From: JAMXLO01 sp037201625
GTDB taxonomy: Bacteria; Pseudomonadota; Alphaproteobacteria; Acetobacterales; Acetobacteraceae
Length of the DNA: 64,000 bases
Assembly (NCBI GenBank): GCA_037201625.1
Contig: JBBCGR010000003.1
Location: forward strand, 372,001 to 436,000
Direction: 5' to 3'
Below are positions 34,032 to 44,000 of this stretch, piece after piece (positions within the stretch are counted from its first letter, which is position 1; every line of letters begins with the position of its first letter). The position numbers and the translations under genes were made by a program. The notes under the pieces were generated by a model, which saw only the letters and a list, made by a program, of their open reading frames with translations, did not search any database and had not been told where the DNA came from.

Positions 34032-35774
34032 TTATGCTCCTGCCTTCTTTGTCAGCGCGCTCTTGGGGTTGAGATTGCCGATATTGCCGCTCTCGCTGCC
34101 GGCCGCCGGATCGATCACCGCGTTGATCAGCGTTGGCCTGCCGGAATCCATCGCTGCGTCCACGGCCTGCTTCAGCTCATCCGGCGTCGTCACGTTGACA
34201 CCGACCCCGCCGAATCCCTCGATCATCCTGTCGTAGCGTGAGCCTTTCACGAACGCGGTGGTCGCCGGATCGGCGCCGCCGCCCGGGTTCACCCCGTCGC
34301 CGCGATAGATGCCGTCGTTGTTGAACACGACGATGCAGACCGGCAGGTTGTAGCGGCAGATTGTTTCCACCTCCATGCCGGAGAAGCCGAACGCACTGTC
34401 GCCCTCGACCGCGAGCACTGGATGACCGGTCTCGATCGCGGCGGCGACGGCGAAGCCCATGCCGATGCCCATCACGCCCCAGGTGCCGACATCCAGGCGC
34501 TTGCGCGGCCGGTACATGTCGATCACGCCGCGCGCCTGGTCGAGCGTATTGGCGCCCTCATTCACCAGGATCGCGTCGGGTCGCTCCTTGATCACGTCGC
34601 GCAGTACGCGCAACGCGGAGTGGTAGTCCATCGGGATCGAGTTCTTGCCGAGCCGCGTCGCCATGCGGGCAATATTCTGTTCTTTCTTAGCGTTGATCGC
34701 CGTTGTCCACTCCGCCGGCGGCTGCGTCCAGTCATCCCCCATGGCGCGCAGCAATGCGGCCACGCAGGAGCCGATGTCGCCCACCAGCGGTGCGGCGATT
34801 TCGACATTGCTGTCCATCTCGCGCGGCTCGATGTCGATCTGGATGAACTTCTTCGAGCCCGGCTTGCCCCATTGCCGGCCCTTGCCGTGGCTGAGCAGCC
34901 AGTTGAGCCGCGCGCCGATCATCAGCACGACATCGCTGTCAGCAAGCACGGTCGAACGCGCGGCGGCGGCGGAGAGCGGATGCGTATCGGGCAACAGGCC
35001 CTTGGCCATGCTCATCGGAATGTACGGAATGCCGGATCTCTCGACCAGCGCACGGATGTTGTCGTCCGCCTGGGCATAGGCGGCGCCCTTGCCGAGGATG
35101 ATGAGCGGACGCTTTGCGCTGCGCAGCACGTCGAGCGCACGCTCCACGGCCTCGGGCGCGGGGATCTGTGCCGGTGCCGGATCGATCACCTTCACCAGCG
35201 AACGCCGCCCGGCCTCGGCTTCCATCACCTGGCCGAACAGTTTCGCCGGCAGGTCGAGATACACGCCGCCCGGCCGTCCCGACACCGCGGCGCGAATGGC
35301 GCGCGCGATGCCGATGCCGATATCCGCTGCGTGCAGCACGCGGAATGCCGCCTTGCACAGCGGCTTGGCGATCGCGAGCTGGTCCATCTCCTCATAGTCG
35401 CCCTGCTGCAGGTCGACGATCTCGCGCTCGGACGACCCGCTGATCAGGATCATCGGGAAGCAGTTGGTCGTGGCATTGGCGAGGGCCACCAGCCCGTTCA
35501 GGAAGCCCGGAGCGGAGACCGTGAGGCATATGCCCGGCGACTTGGTCAGGAAACCGGCGATCGCCGCGGCGTTGCCGGCGTTCTGCTCGTGGCGGAACGA
35601 GATCACGCGCAGCCCTTCGGCCTGTGCCAGACGGCCGAGATCGGTGATCGGGATGCCGGGAACGTTGTAGATCGTGGTGATGCCGTTCAGCTTCAGTGCG
35701 TCGATGACCAGGTGGAACCCATCGGTCAGTTCCGCTTCGGCCTCGCCGGTACTCTGCTCAAGTACTGCGGACAT
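34032..35774 (-). CDS. oxc: Oxalyl-CoA decarboxylase
   Basis: The 580-residue thiamine-diphosphate enzyme has the N-terminal glutamate that activates ThDP at E63 (FRHEQNAGNAA), and the C-terminal ThDP/Mg motif begins EGDSAFGFSGMEVETICRYN and ends with NND. The length and the IYRGDGVNPGG stretch match Oxc. It decarboxylates oxalyl-CoA to formyl-CoA and CO2 in the cytosol. GGGGAG stands six bases before the ATG. The gene starts 11 bases after gntR and ends one base before frc, giving a compact gntR-oxc-frc operon for oxalate use or detoxification. Confidence 0.95.
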   Translation of the reverse strand: MSAVLEQSTGEAEAELTDGFHLVIDALKLNGITTIYNVPGIPITDLGRLAQAEGLRVISFRHEQNAGNAAAIAGFLTKSPGICLTVSAPGFLNGLVALANATTNCFPMILISGSSEREIVDLQQGDYEEMDQLAIAKPLCKAAFRVLHAADIGIGIARAIRAAVSGRPGGVYLDLPAKLFGQVMEAEAGRRSLVKVIDPAPAQIPAPEAVERALDVLRSAKRPLIILGKGAAYAQADDNIRALVERSGIPYIPMSMAKGLLPDTHPLSAAAARSTVLADSDVVLMIGARLNWLLSHGKGRQWGKPGSKKFIQIDIEPREMDSNVEIAAPLVGDIGSCVAALLRAMGDDWTQPPAEWTTAINAKKEQNIARMATRLGKNSIPMDYHSALRVLRDVIKERPDAILVNEGANTLDQARGVIDMYRPRKRLDVGTWGVMGIGMGFAVAAAIETGHPVLAVEGDSAFGFSGMEVETICRYNLPVCIVVFNNDGIYRGDGVNPGGGADPATTAFVKGSRYDRMIEGFGGVGVNVTTPDELKQAVDAAMDSGRPTLINAVIDPAAGSESGNIGNLNPKSALTKKAGA

Positions 35775-35785
35775 TGTCGTCTCCC

Positions 35786-36571
35786 CTATGCGTAGTGCCG
35801 GCGCCGGTCGTCGTCCGGGCCGGCCATTCTGTCGAGAAAATCGCCGTGCTGCTCGACATGCGCGGCCAGGCCCATCGTGTGCTCGCGCACCAGGCGTTCG
35901 GCCAGATCGGCATCGCGCTGCTTCAGCGCGGCGATGATGGCGCGGTGATCGGCGATCGACCGCTGCGCCCGGTTGTCCTGCGTCATCGTCACCGCGCGGA
36001 CGGCGCGCATGTGGATGAACAGGTTGTCGGTCAGGCTGGTCATCAGCTCAACACCGCCCAATCGGATGATCGTCCCGTGGAACGCCATGTTCGCCCGCGA
36101 ATATTCATTGAGCTGCTCCGACGGGTCCTCCTGGAACACGTCGACCAGCGCATGCAAGTCCGCCAGTTCCGCCGCTGTCACGCGCGGTGTGGCCAGGCGC
36201 GCCGCCATGCTCTCGATTGCCGCCCACACGGTGATCATCTCGACCACATCCCGCTTCGATTTACGCACCACGATCAGGCCTCGGCGGGGCACCGATCGGA
36301 CGAAGCCTTCCTGTTCCAGCACCGACAGCGCCTCACGAATCGGCGTCCGAGAAACGCCGAGGTCTTCCGAGAGTTGTCGTTCATCCAACCAAATTTCCCG
36401 GGCATGGCCATAGATGTCCATTTGGGTGATCGCACGCTTGATCGCATCGCAGGCACGCTTGCGCAGCCCGACGTTGACGGCCAGCGGTTCCACTCTTAGC
36501 CGCGGGTAGATGAGGTCGTCTGCCAGTGCACCCTCCTGAATGACTGGCGTACTGTATGTGGCATACCACAT
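35786..36571 (-). CDS. GntR-family (FCD) regulator of the oxalate operon
   Basis: The regulator has up to 261 residues. The winged helix is at about residues 35-105 (LDERQLSEDLGVSRTPIREA and VPRRGLIVVRKSKRD), followed by an all-helical FCD ligand domain with metal-ligand candidates (HGTIIRLGG, DHRAIIAAL, HTMGLAAHV). Being first in the oxc-frc operon, it probably senses an oxalate-pathway metabolite. The start is uncertain: the ATG at 36571 lies inside a perfect inverted repeat that looks like the operator. GGAGGG at about 36533 could serve a CTG at 36526, and GTG 36493 is another option. Confidence 0.83.
   Translation of the reverse strand: MWYATYSTPVIQEGALADDLIYPRLRVEPLAVNVGLRKRACDAIKRAITQMDIYGHAREIWLDERQLSEDLGVSRTPIREALSVLEQEGFVRSVPRRGLIVVRKSKRDVVEMITVWAAIESMAARLATPRVTAAELADLHALVDVFQEDPSEQLNEYSRANMAFHGTIIRLGGVELMTSLTDNLFIHMRAVRAVTMTQDNRAQRSIADHRAIIAALKQRDADLAERLVREHTMGLAAHVEQHGDFLDRMAGPDDDRRRHYA
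36556..36571. promoter_or_regulatory. Putative GntR operator (inverted repeat)
   Basis: ATGTGG-CATA-CCACAT is a perfect inverted repeat with 6-bp arms and a 4-base spacer, containing the TGGTATGCCA core (bottom strand) typical of FadR/FCD-type sites. It overlaps the first possible start codon of gntR, which fits autoregulation of the gntR-oxc-frc operon. Binding is inferred, not shown. Confidence 0.55.
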
Positions 36572-36619
36572 TATGACAAGCGCAGCGCTGTCGGAAGGGT
36601 TGCGTCGGCAGCGTGGCGT

Positions 36620-39376
36620 GTGACACCATTCCGGGTAAGTATTGTAACCGGCTGCTGGGATGAGTCCAATATTGTGATGCTCAATCCGTATGAGGATCTG
36701 GTCGTTCGAAACGCCGCGCGTGGCAGATCCACCACATTCGCACCATCTCCGCGCGGTGGGCCACCAGTTTCCGCGCGGCTGATCAGAGATCTCCTCCTCG
36801 GCTTCGCAATTCCTTACGTGCCTGACGCGAAGGCGGCCATGCCCGGGGTGCGGATCATCGGTGCGAGGATAGTCGACGACCTCGACCTCGCGGACTGCGC
36901 CCGTCCGGGGACGGAGCTCCCCGCCCTTGTGCTGGAAGATTGCGATATTGACGGTCCGCTCGATCTGACTGCTGCTCGGCTGTCACGCTTGTCCCTGGCA
37001 CGCAGTCGGTTCGGTTCAGTCGACCTGCGCGAAGCCTATATTGACGGACCATGCGACTTCTCGGGCACCGCGGCTGACCTTGGACAACGAGACTGCTGGA
37101 TCGATGCCCGTGGCGCGCTCATTAACGGCGACGTGACGGCTATAGGCAGGCTGTTGACCGTGCGCCCACGCCATTGGAATGACATCAGGAACGGCGACCG
37201 CCGCTACGCACTCTCGCTTACCGGTTGCACGATCCACGGCACAGTGCGGTTGCACGACTTCCAGGCCATGGGCGGCGTCTCGTTCGATGCCAGCAATATA
37301 TCGGGCGACCTCAGGATATCGGATGCGCGTATCGAATCGCGTGAAGGGGACGCCCTCCGTGCCCAGAATGCTACGATCGAAGGCATCGTCATAATCCGCA
37401 AGCTCGTGACGCGTGGTACTGTTTGGATGCTCGGCCTGCGGACCGGTGGCGCGCTTCAGTTCGACCGGTCGGAGCTGCATGGCGAGCGGAGGGACTCGGG
37501 CCATGACCAGACTCCGGATGCACTATGCAACGCGCTGATTCTGGGTGACGCCGATATCGGCGCCTCGGCCCGTCTCACACCGGACCTCATCGTGCATGGC
37601 CGTGTGAGCTTCGAGGTGGCAAAGATTCGCGGCTCCCTCGACGCAAGCGAAGCCCTTTTTTCGAACCGAACGAAAGACGGAAAGGCTCGTGCCGTCAATC
37701 TCACCAACGCCGAGATCGGCGCCAACCTGCTGCTCGATGGCGCGCAGGTCGAGGGACGCCTCGATATGGCCGGGGCCCGCATCGGTGGCAAGATGTCGTG
37801 TCAGGGGATTCGGCTGTCGAACCGTACTGAGGACCGCAGGGGGCAGGCATTGGAAGCCATCAATGCAGTCGTCGGCGGCAGTGCTGACTTCGGTCCGCTT
37901 CTTGGCAGAGCCGGTCGTCGGACTACACGCATCGGAGGCGCAGTCGATTTCACCAGCGCGCGCATCGGCGGCGATATGCTGTTCAACGGTGCAGCAATAC
38001 GCAACTTCAGGCCGGATGGGGGGGAGGTCAGACAACCGGGGAACACTCTCGCTGGGGATGGAGGTGGCGTTGCCTTGAAGGCCAGGCAACTCTTTGTCCA
38101 AGCCAATGTGATGTTCACCGAAGAGTTCCGCGCGCATGGCGCACTGATGCTGACCGGCGCAACGATCGGTCGGGACCTTCGATGCGTGAATGCGACGCTG
38201 TTCAATCCCGCCCGCAGCGCACTGTACGCAAAAGACATCGAAATCGGCGACGATATCAAACTGCACAGCAGTGTCGCCTCTGGTGACCTGCGATTTGAAC
38301 GCGCTGTGGTGTCCGGCAACGCCAGTTGGCAAAATCTTGTCTTGCGGCTTCCTAACATTCGCGTGCGGTCGCGGACTGGACGCCCGCCATCGCCGGTTCA
38401 GATCACTTTGAACCACGCCAAGGTTGGTTCGAAGCTCATCTGCGGAAGCCTCCATTTTGCCGGCAGGGACGGTGGGCCTGCGCATATCGATCTGCGTGGA
38501 GCGACCGTCGCAACAATCGACCTCGCGTCGCCCGATGGCTGGGGTAATCCAGACGGGAATGACAGATACCGCCCGGTGAGCCTGGATGGAATGACGTACC
38601 AGCGTATCAACTTCGATCCGATATCCAATGACAGTCCTGCCCGACGCGTCGCTGGGATGCGGCTGCTCCGCGAGGCAGGAATCCCGGTGGATTGGCGCTA
38701 CGTAACCGGACCACCGATAGAAAAAGAGCAGGCGGCGCCACTGCTGGACTGGATATTGCGCGACTGCCTGGTCGACGGAACCAAAAGATTCAATCCTCAA
38801 CCGTTCCGTCAATTGGCGCGCGTGTTGCGCGCGCAAGGTCATGAGGCGGCAGCATGCAACGTCGCCATGTGCGAGAAATGGGCGGCGACCCGCGATGACT
38901 TCGCAGCCCGGATCCGCTCGGCAATTGCGGGAATAGGCTTCGGTTTCGGCTTGTGGCCGAATCGAGCAGCATTGGTGCTGGCACTGTATATTGGGGGAGG
39001 CTGGATTGCCGCCATGCTTGCCCTCGATCGTGGATGGCTCGTTGAGACCCCACAGGTTGCGGCGGTCAGCTATGTCGAGAAGATTCAGGGCCAAGCCCAG
39101 CGCGCCTTCACGCCGATCGAACCGGCGGCTCACACGCACCCGGAATTGCCGTGTGGCTATATCAAGAACTGGTTCTTCGATACCCTGGTTTACGCGGCCG
39201 ATACGGTGCTGCCATTCATTCCGCTGCACCAGGAAAGCAAGTGCGAACTCAGGGCGGAAGAATCGCTTTTACGGTTCCTGCGCGCCATTTATACTATCAT
39301 TGGCTGGGTGATCACGTCCGCGGCGCTTCTGACCTTCACCGGCGCATTGAAGCGCTCTGAAAGCGACGAGCCCTGA
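36620..39376 (+). CDS. Large beta-helix membrane protein of unknown function
   Basis: The product is up to 918 residues. Residues about 60-680 consist of degenerate repeats of the kind IGGxLxLxGAxI (IRGSLDASEALF, IGANLLLDGAQVEGRLDMAG, IGGDMLFNGAAI), suggesting a long beta-helix related to pentapeptide-like or bactofilin-like folds. Near the C terminus are two hydrophobic segments (LALYIGGGWIAAMLALDRG and FLRAIYTIIGWVITSAALL) with a Cys-containing loop between them. Similar proteins are annotated loosely as membrane-associated oxidoreductases, but no cofactor motif is visible. GTG 36620 is the longest start and ATG 36677 is also plausible. Base composition is lower than in its neighbours (50% G+C in the line at 38221, counted by hand), which hints at transfer. 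Confidence 0.75.
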   Translation: MTPFRVSIVTGCWDESNIVMLNPYEDLVVRNAARGRSTTFAPSPRGGPPVSARLIRDLLLGFAIPYVPDAKAAMPGVRIIGARIVDDLDLADCARPGTELPALVLEDCDIDGPLDLTAARLSRLSLARSRFGSVDLREAYIDGPCDFSGTAADLGQRDCWIDARGALINGDVTAIGRLLTVRPRHWNDIRNGDRRYALSLTGCTIHGTVRLHDFQAMGGVSFDASNISGDLRISDARIESREGDALRAQNATIEGIVIIRKLVTRGTVWMLGLRTGGALQFDRSELHGERRDSGHDQTPDALCNALILGDADIGASARLTPDLIVHGRVSFEVAKIRGSLDASEALFSNRTKDGKARAVNLTNAEIGANLLLDGAQVEGRLDMAGARIGGKMSCQGIRLSNRTEDRRGQALEAINAVVGGSADFGPLLGRAGRRTTRIGGAVDFTSARIGGDMLFNGAAIRNFRPDGGEVRQPGNTLAGDGGGVALKARQLFVQANVMFTEEFRAHGALMLTGATIGRDLRCVNATLFNPARSALYAKDIEIGDDIKLHSSVASGDLRFERAVVSGNASWQNLVLRLPNIRVRSRTGRPPSPVQITLNHAKVGSKLICGSLHFAGRDGGPAHIDLRGATVATIDLASPDGWGNPDGNDRYRPVSLDGMTYQRINFDPISNDSPARRVAGMRLLREAGIPVDWRYVTGPPIEKEQAAPLLDWILRDCLVDGTKRFNPQPFRQLARVLRAQGHEAAACNVAMCEKWAATRDDFAARIRSAIAGIGFGFGLWPNRAALVLALYIGGGWIAAMLALDRGWLVETPQVAAVSYVEKIQGQAQRAFTPIEPAAHTHPELPCGYIKNWFFDTLVYAADTVLPFIPLHQESKCELRAEESLLRFLRAIYTIIGWVITSAALLTFTGALKRSESDEP

Positions 39377-39393
39377 GCCCTCATAGGGCATTT
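39377..39393 (+). terminator. Weak hairpin after the beta-helix gene
   Basis: GCCCT-CAT-AGGGC followed by ATTT starts right after the TGA. The 5-bp stem and short T-run make it a modest terminator candidate only. Confidence 0.35.
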
Positions 39394-39859
39394 CCGCCGA
39401 GTCGACGTGCCCGTGATCGAGCCAATCATACCGCGCTGGCAGTGATCGGAACCGCACCGCGGTCGCGCCGGGTGAGCTGATGGGATCCGTGCCCAGGCCG
39501 GTCGGCACGAAACCGCGGATCTTCCGCGGCGCGCTGTCGATCCTATACACCCCGGGCGATAGGGCGTGATTCCGGATGGCCACCATCGCCCCGGCCATTC
39601 GCCCACAAACCAAGGCATGATCCGCGCGGGTGGGACCACGTCGATCGGCGGGGTGGCGCCGTGCGGTCCATTGGGTTCGCGGCGAACCTCGCCGTGATGT
39701 GGCAAAGCCCGCTCGGGGCCTGCTCGCTGGCGGGATTCTGAGCACCGTGATCTCCTGGATGCAGGGCGGACCCTCCCCGTTTCATTGCTTCACAGTCGGC
39801 ACGCTTCCGTCGCGACACGAAATCGGGTGAAGTGCGCGCGGCCAAGATGGGGGGATCGC
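39394..39859. other. 466-base region without a supported gene
   Basis: Open frames exist here on both strands but none has a recognisable domain, a convincing ribosome site or family-like wording. The region lies between the low-GC beta-helix gene and the efflux operon. It may hold the efflux promoter or eroded sequence left by an insertion. No repeat of the 46-bp or palindromic class was seen. Confidence 0.5.
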
Positions 39860-41032
39860 GTGCGGACATTGTTGCGACGACGGCTGGCGTGCCTTGCAGC
39901 GCTGAGCCTGACGCTGGCGACCGGTGCCTGTGAGAAGAAGAACGCCTACGTCCCGCCGCCGCCCCCGCAGATCGGTGTTTCGAAGCCGTTGCAGCAAGGG
40001 GTGACCCCGTATCTGGAAGTCACCGGCAGCGCCGTTGCCTACAATCAGGTCGACCTCGTGGCCCGCGTCGAAGGCTTCCTGCAGGAGATCAGCTATAAGG
40101 ACGGCGCCCCGATGAAGCAGGGCGACACCCTGTTCGTCGTCGAACCCGCCCCCTACCAGGCCAAGCTGCAGCAGGCCCAGGCCTCGGCTCAGGCCACCCA
40201 GGCCGACCTCGTGCAGGCCCAGGCCGAATTCACCCGCCAATCCACCCTGGGCCGCAGCGACTTCGCCTCCCAATCCGCCGTCGACCAGGCGCGCGCCAAG
40301 CGCGACAAGGACCAGGCGGACCTGGTCAACCAGCAGGCCGGCATCACCCTGGCCGCGATCAATCTCGGCTACACCCGCGTCACCGCGCCGTTCGACGGCA
40401 TCGTCAGCGCGCATCTCGTCTCGGTCGGCGAACTGGTCGGCGTGACCAGCCCGACCAAGCTCGCCACCATCGTGCAGCTTCAGCCGATCTACGCCGCCTT
40501 CACCATCAGCGAGCAGGACGTGCTGAAGGTCCGCGCAGCGATGGCCGCGCGCGGCATCACCATGGCCGAAGTCGGCAAGATCCCAGTCGAGGTCGGGCTG
40601 ATGACCGAGGATGGCTATCCGCACAAAGGTGTCGTCGACTACATCGCCGCCACCATCGATCCGTCGACCGGCACGCTGACCGCGCGCGGGCTGCTGCAGA
40701 ACACCGACAAGATCGTGCTGCCCGGCATGTTCCTGCGCATCCGCATCCCGATCGCGCAGGAGGCCTCACAGGCCCTGCTGGTGCCCGATCAGGCGCTGGG
40801 CGCTGACCAGGCCGGCAACTACCTGCTGGTGGTCGACAAGGACAACGTGGTGCAGCAGCGCAGCGTGAAGACGGGGCAACTGGTCGGCCGGCTGCGGGTG
40901 ATCGAATCCGGTATCGCCGCCGATGACCTCGTCGTCGTCGCGGGCAACCAGAGGGCCATGCCCGGCGAGAAGGTCGCGCCGCAGCCCACCACGATCACCG
41001 CGGACAGCGGCACGAAGCCGGGCAAGTCCTGA
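39860..41032 (+). CDS. RND efflux periplasmic adaptor (membrane fusion) protein
   Basis: The 390-residue lipoprotein adaptor is of the AcrA/MexA type. The N terminus ends in LTLATGAC, a lipobox. It then has the lipoyl half-motif (ARVEGFLQEISYKDGAPMKQ), a helical hairpin rich in Gln/Ala at about 95-160, the second lipoyl half (YTRVTAPFDGIVSAHLVSVG) and beta-barrel and membrane-proximal domains. The GTG at 39860 is chosen because GGGGGG precedes it and the signal peptide begins there. Its TGA overlaps the permease ATG by one base. It bridges the inner-membrane pump and an outer-membrane channel that is encoded elsewhere. Confidence 0.92.
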   Translation: MRTLLRRRLACLAALSLTLATGACEKKNAYVPPPPPQIGVSKPLQQGVTPYLEVTGSAVAYNQVDLVARVEGFLQEISYKDGAPMKQGDTLFVVEPAPYQAKLQQAQASAQATQADLVQAQAEFTRQSTLGRSDFASQSAVDQARAKRDKDQADLVNQQAGITLAAINLGYTRVTAPFDGIVSAHLVSVGELVGVTSPTKLATIVQLQPIYAAFTISEQDVLKVRAAMAARGITMAEVGKIPVEVGLMTEDGYPHKGVVDYIAATIDPSTGTLTARGLLQNTDKIVLPGMFLRIRIPIAQEASQALLVPDQALGADQAGNYLLVVDKDNVVQQRSVKTGQLVGRLRVIESGIAADDLVVVAGNQRAMPGEKVAPQPTTITADSGTKPGKS

Positions 41033-44000
41033 TGATCTCGAAATTCTTCATCGAGCGGCCGGTCCTCGCCAACGTCCTCGCCATCGTCATCGTGCTGGTG
41101 GGCGTGGTCGCTCTGTGGGTGCTGCCGATCGCGCAGTATCCCAACGTCGTCCCGCCGACCGTGTCGGTGACTACCCGCTATCCCGGCGCCAGCGCAGAGA
41201 CGGTGATGAACACCGTGGCGCTGCCGATCGAACAGCAGGTGAACGGCGTGCAGGGCATGCTGTACATGCAGTCCACCAACGCCTCGGACGGCAGCTACTC
41301 ACTCAACGTCACGTTCCAGATCGGCACCGACCTGAACTTCGCGCAGGTGCTGGTGCAGAACCGCGTCTCCGCCGCCATGGCATCGCTGCCGACCGCGGTG
41401 CAGGTGCAGGGCGTGACGGTGCAGCAGAAATCCACGTCTATCCTGGAGATCATCGCGCTCACGTCGGATGATCCCCGCTACGACAGCCTGTACCTGAGCA
41501 ACTACGCCACCATCAACCTGGTGCCGGAACTGTCGCGCGTGTACGGCGTCGGCAACGTCAATGTGTTCGGCGCCGGCCAGTATTCCATGCGCATCTGGCT
41601 CGATCCGCAGAAGCTGTTCGCGCGCGGGCTGACGCCGCAGGACGTCATCAACGTCGTCCAGCAGCAGAGCCAGCAGGTGACCTCGGGCCAGGTCGGCACG
41701 CCGCCCGCGCCCGCCGGACAGGATTTCCAGCTTACCGTGAACGTGGAGGGCCGGCTCGCCGATCCCGCCCAGTTCGCCAACATCATCGTCAAGGTGGACG
41801 CCGCCAATGGCGGGCAGATCACCCGCGTGAAGGATATCGGCCGCGTCGAGCTTGGCGCCCAGACCTACTCCCAGACCTTCGAGCTGAACGGCAAGCCGTC
41901 GGCCGGTGTCGCGATCTTCCAGTTGCCCGATGCCAACGCGCTCAACGTTGCCAAGCTGGTCAATGCCCGGATGGCGGAACTCGCGAAGGCATTCCCACAG
42001 GGCGTCAGCTATGTCGTGCCGTTCGACACCACGCTGTTCGTCACGACCTCGATCAAGGAAGTCTACAAGACCCTGATCGAGGCTGCCATCCTGGTGCTCA
42101 TCGTCATCCTGGTGTTCCTGCAGGACTGGCGCGCCATGCTGGTGCCGGCGACCACCGTGCCGGTGACCATCATCGGTGCCTTTGCCGCCATGTGGGCGCT
42201 GGGCTTTACGGTCAACCTGTCCACGCTGTTCGCCATCATCCTGGCGATCGGCATCGTGGTGGACGATGCGATCGTGATCGTGGAAGGCGTGTCGCACCAT
42301 CTGGAGCGCGGCATGACGCCGCACGACGCGGCCATCAAGGCGATGAACGAATTGTTCGGTCCGATCATCGGCATCACCCTGGTGCTGATGTCGGTGTTCA
42401 TCCCCGCCGCGTTCCTGCCTGGCCTCACGGGGCAGATGTATTCGCAGTTCGCCCTGGTGATCGCCGCCACGGCCATCATCAGCGCCGTCAATGCCGCGAC
42501 GCTGAAGCCGACGCAGTGCGCGCTGTGGCTGCGCGCTCCCACGCCGCCGGAACAGCGCAACTGGTTCTATCGCGGCTTCAACCGCCTGTACAATCCGGTG
42601 GAGCGCGGCTACACCAACCTGATCCGCCGCATGACCCGGATCAGCGGCATCATGGTGGTGATCGCCCTGGTGATCGCCGGCATCGGGCTGTACGGGATCA
42701 TCCGCCTGCCGACCGCCTTCATCCCGATCGAGGACCAGGGCTACGTGATCGTGGCGGCGCAGTTGCCCGACGGCGCCTCGCTGGAACGCACCCACCAGGC
42801 ATTGCAGGAGGTCAACAAGATCGCGCTCGCGACCAAGGGCGTGGCGAACGTGGTGGCGATCGCCGGCATCTCGGTCCTCGACAACAGCGCCACCTTGCCC
42901 AATGCCGGTGCCGCCTACATCACGCTGACCGACTGGAGCCAGCGCGGCAAAGGCACCGGCGCCGACCTGCTGTCGCTGTACCAGAACCTGCAGCGCGAAC
43001 TGGACAAGATGACCGACGCCTTCTCCATCGTGGTGATACCGCCGCCGATCCAGGGCATCGGCAATTCCAGCGGCTTCACGATGCAGGTCGAAATGCGCGA
43101 CGGGACGTTCGACTACACCAAGCTGCAGACCATGACCCGGACGATCGTCTCTGCCGGCAACAGCCAGTCCGGGCTGCAGCGGCTCAGCACCACGTTCCGC
43201 GCCGGCGTGCCGCAGATCCGGGTGGACGTCGACCGCGTGAAGGCGGAGACGCTGAACGTCTCGGTCGGCGACGTGTTCAACGCGCTCGCCGGCTATATCG
43301 GGTCCAGCTACGTCAACCAGTTCAACAAATTCGGCCGCACCTACCAGGTCTATGTGCAGGCCGACTCGCAGTACCGCCTGCAGCCGCGCGACATCGAAAA
43401 CCTGTATGTGCGCAGCCAGGACGGCAAGATGATCCCGCTCGGTGCGCTGGTGGAGGTGAAGCACGACGTGGGGCCGGCGCTGATCAGCCTGTACAACCTG
43501 TATCCCAGTGCCACGATCAATGGCGGCCCGGCACAGGGCTTCAGTTCCGGTGAGGCGCTCAGCCTGATGCAGGAGATCGCCGACCGTACCCTGCCGCGCG
43601 GTTCCGGCTACGAATGGACTGCCATGTCGTACCAGGAGAAGATCACCGGCAACCAGATCATCTACGCCTTCGCGCTCGGCCTGCTGCTGGTCTATCTCTG
43701 CCTGGCCGGCCAGTATGAGAGCTGGATCGCACCGCTGTCGGTGATCCTGGCCGTGCCGCTGTCGCTGCTGGGGCCGGTCATCGCGCTCACCAGCCTGGGG
43801 CTCGCCAACAACCTGTACACGCAGATCGGCCTGGTTCTGCTGATCGCCCTCTCGGCGAAGAACGCGATCCTGATCGTGGAGGTGGCGCGCGAACGTCGAG
43901 CCGATGGCGAACCGATCCTGGACGCGGCGCTGGACGGCGCGCGCTCGCGCTTCCGCGCCATCCTGATGACCTCGTTCGCCTTCATCCTCGGCGTGCTGCC

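Noticed and set aside
39269..39869. Several - strand frames of 100-160 codons between the beta-helix gene and the efflux operon, considered as a transposase remnant
   Set aside because: No DDE motif, terminal inverted repeat or target duplication could be found, so the region is reported only as lacking a supported gene.
41299..43464. A 721-codon - strand frame inside the RND permease gene
   Set aside because: It is an antisense shadow with His/Asp/Arg-rich sequence and no family pattern.
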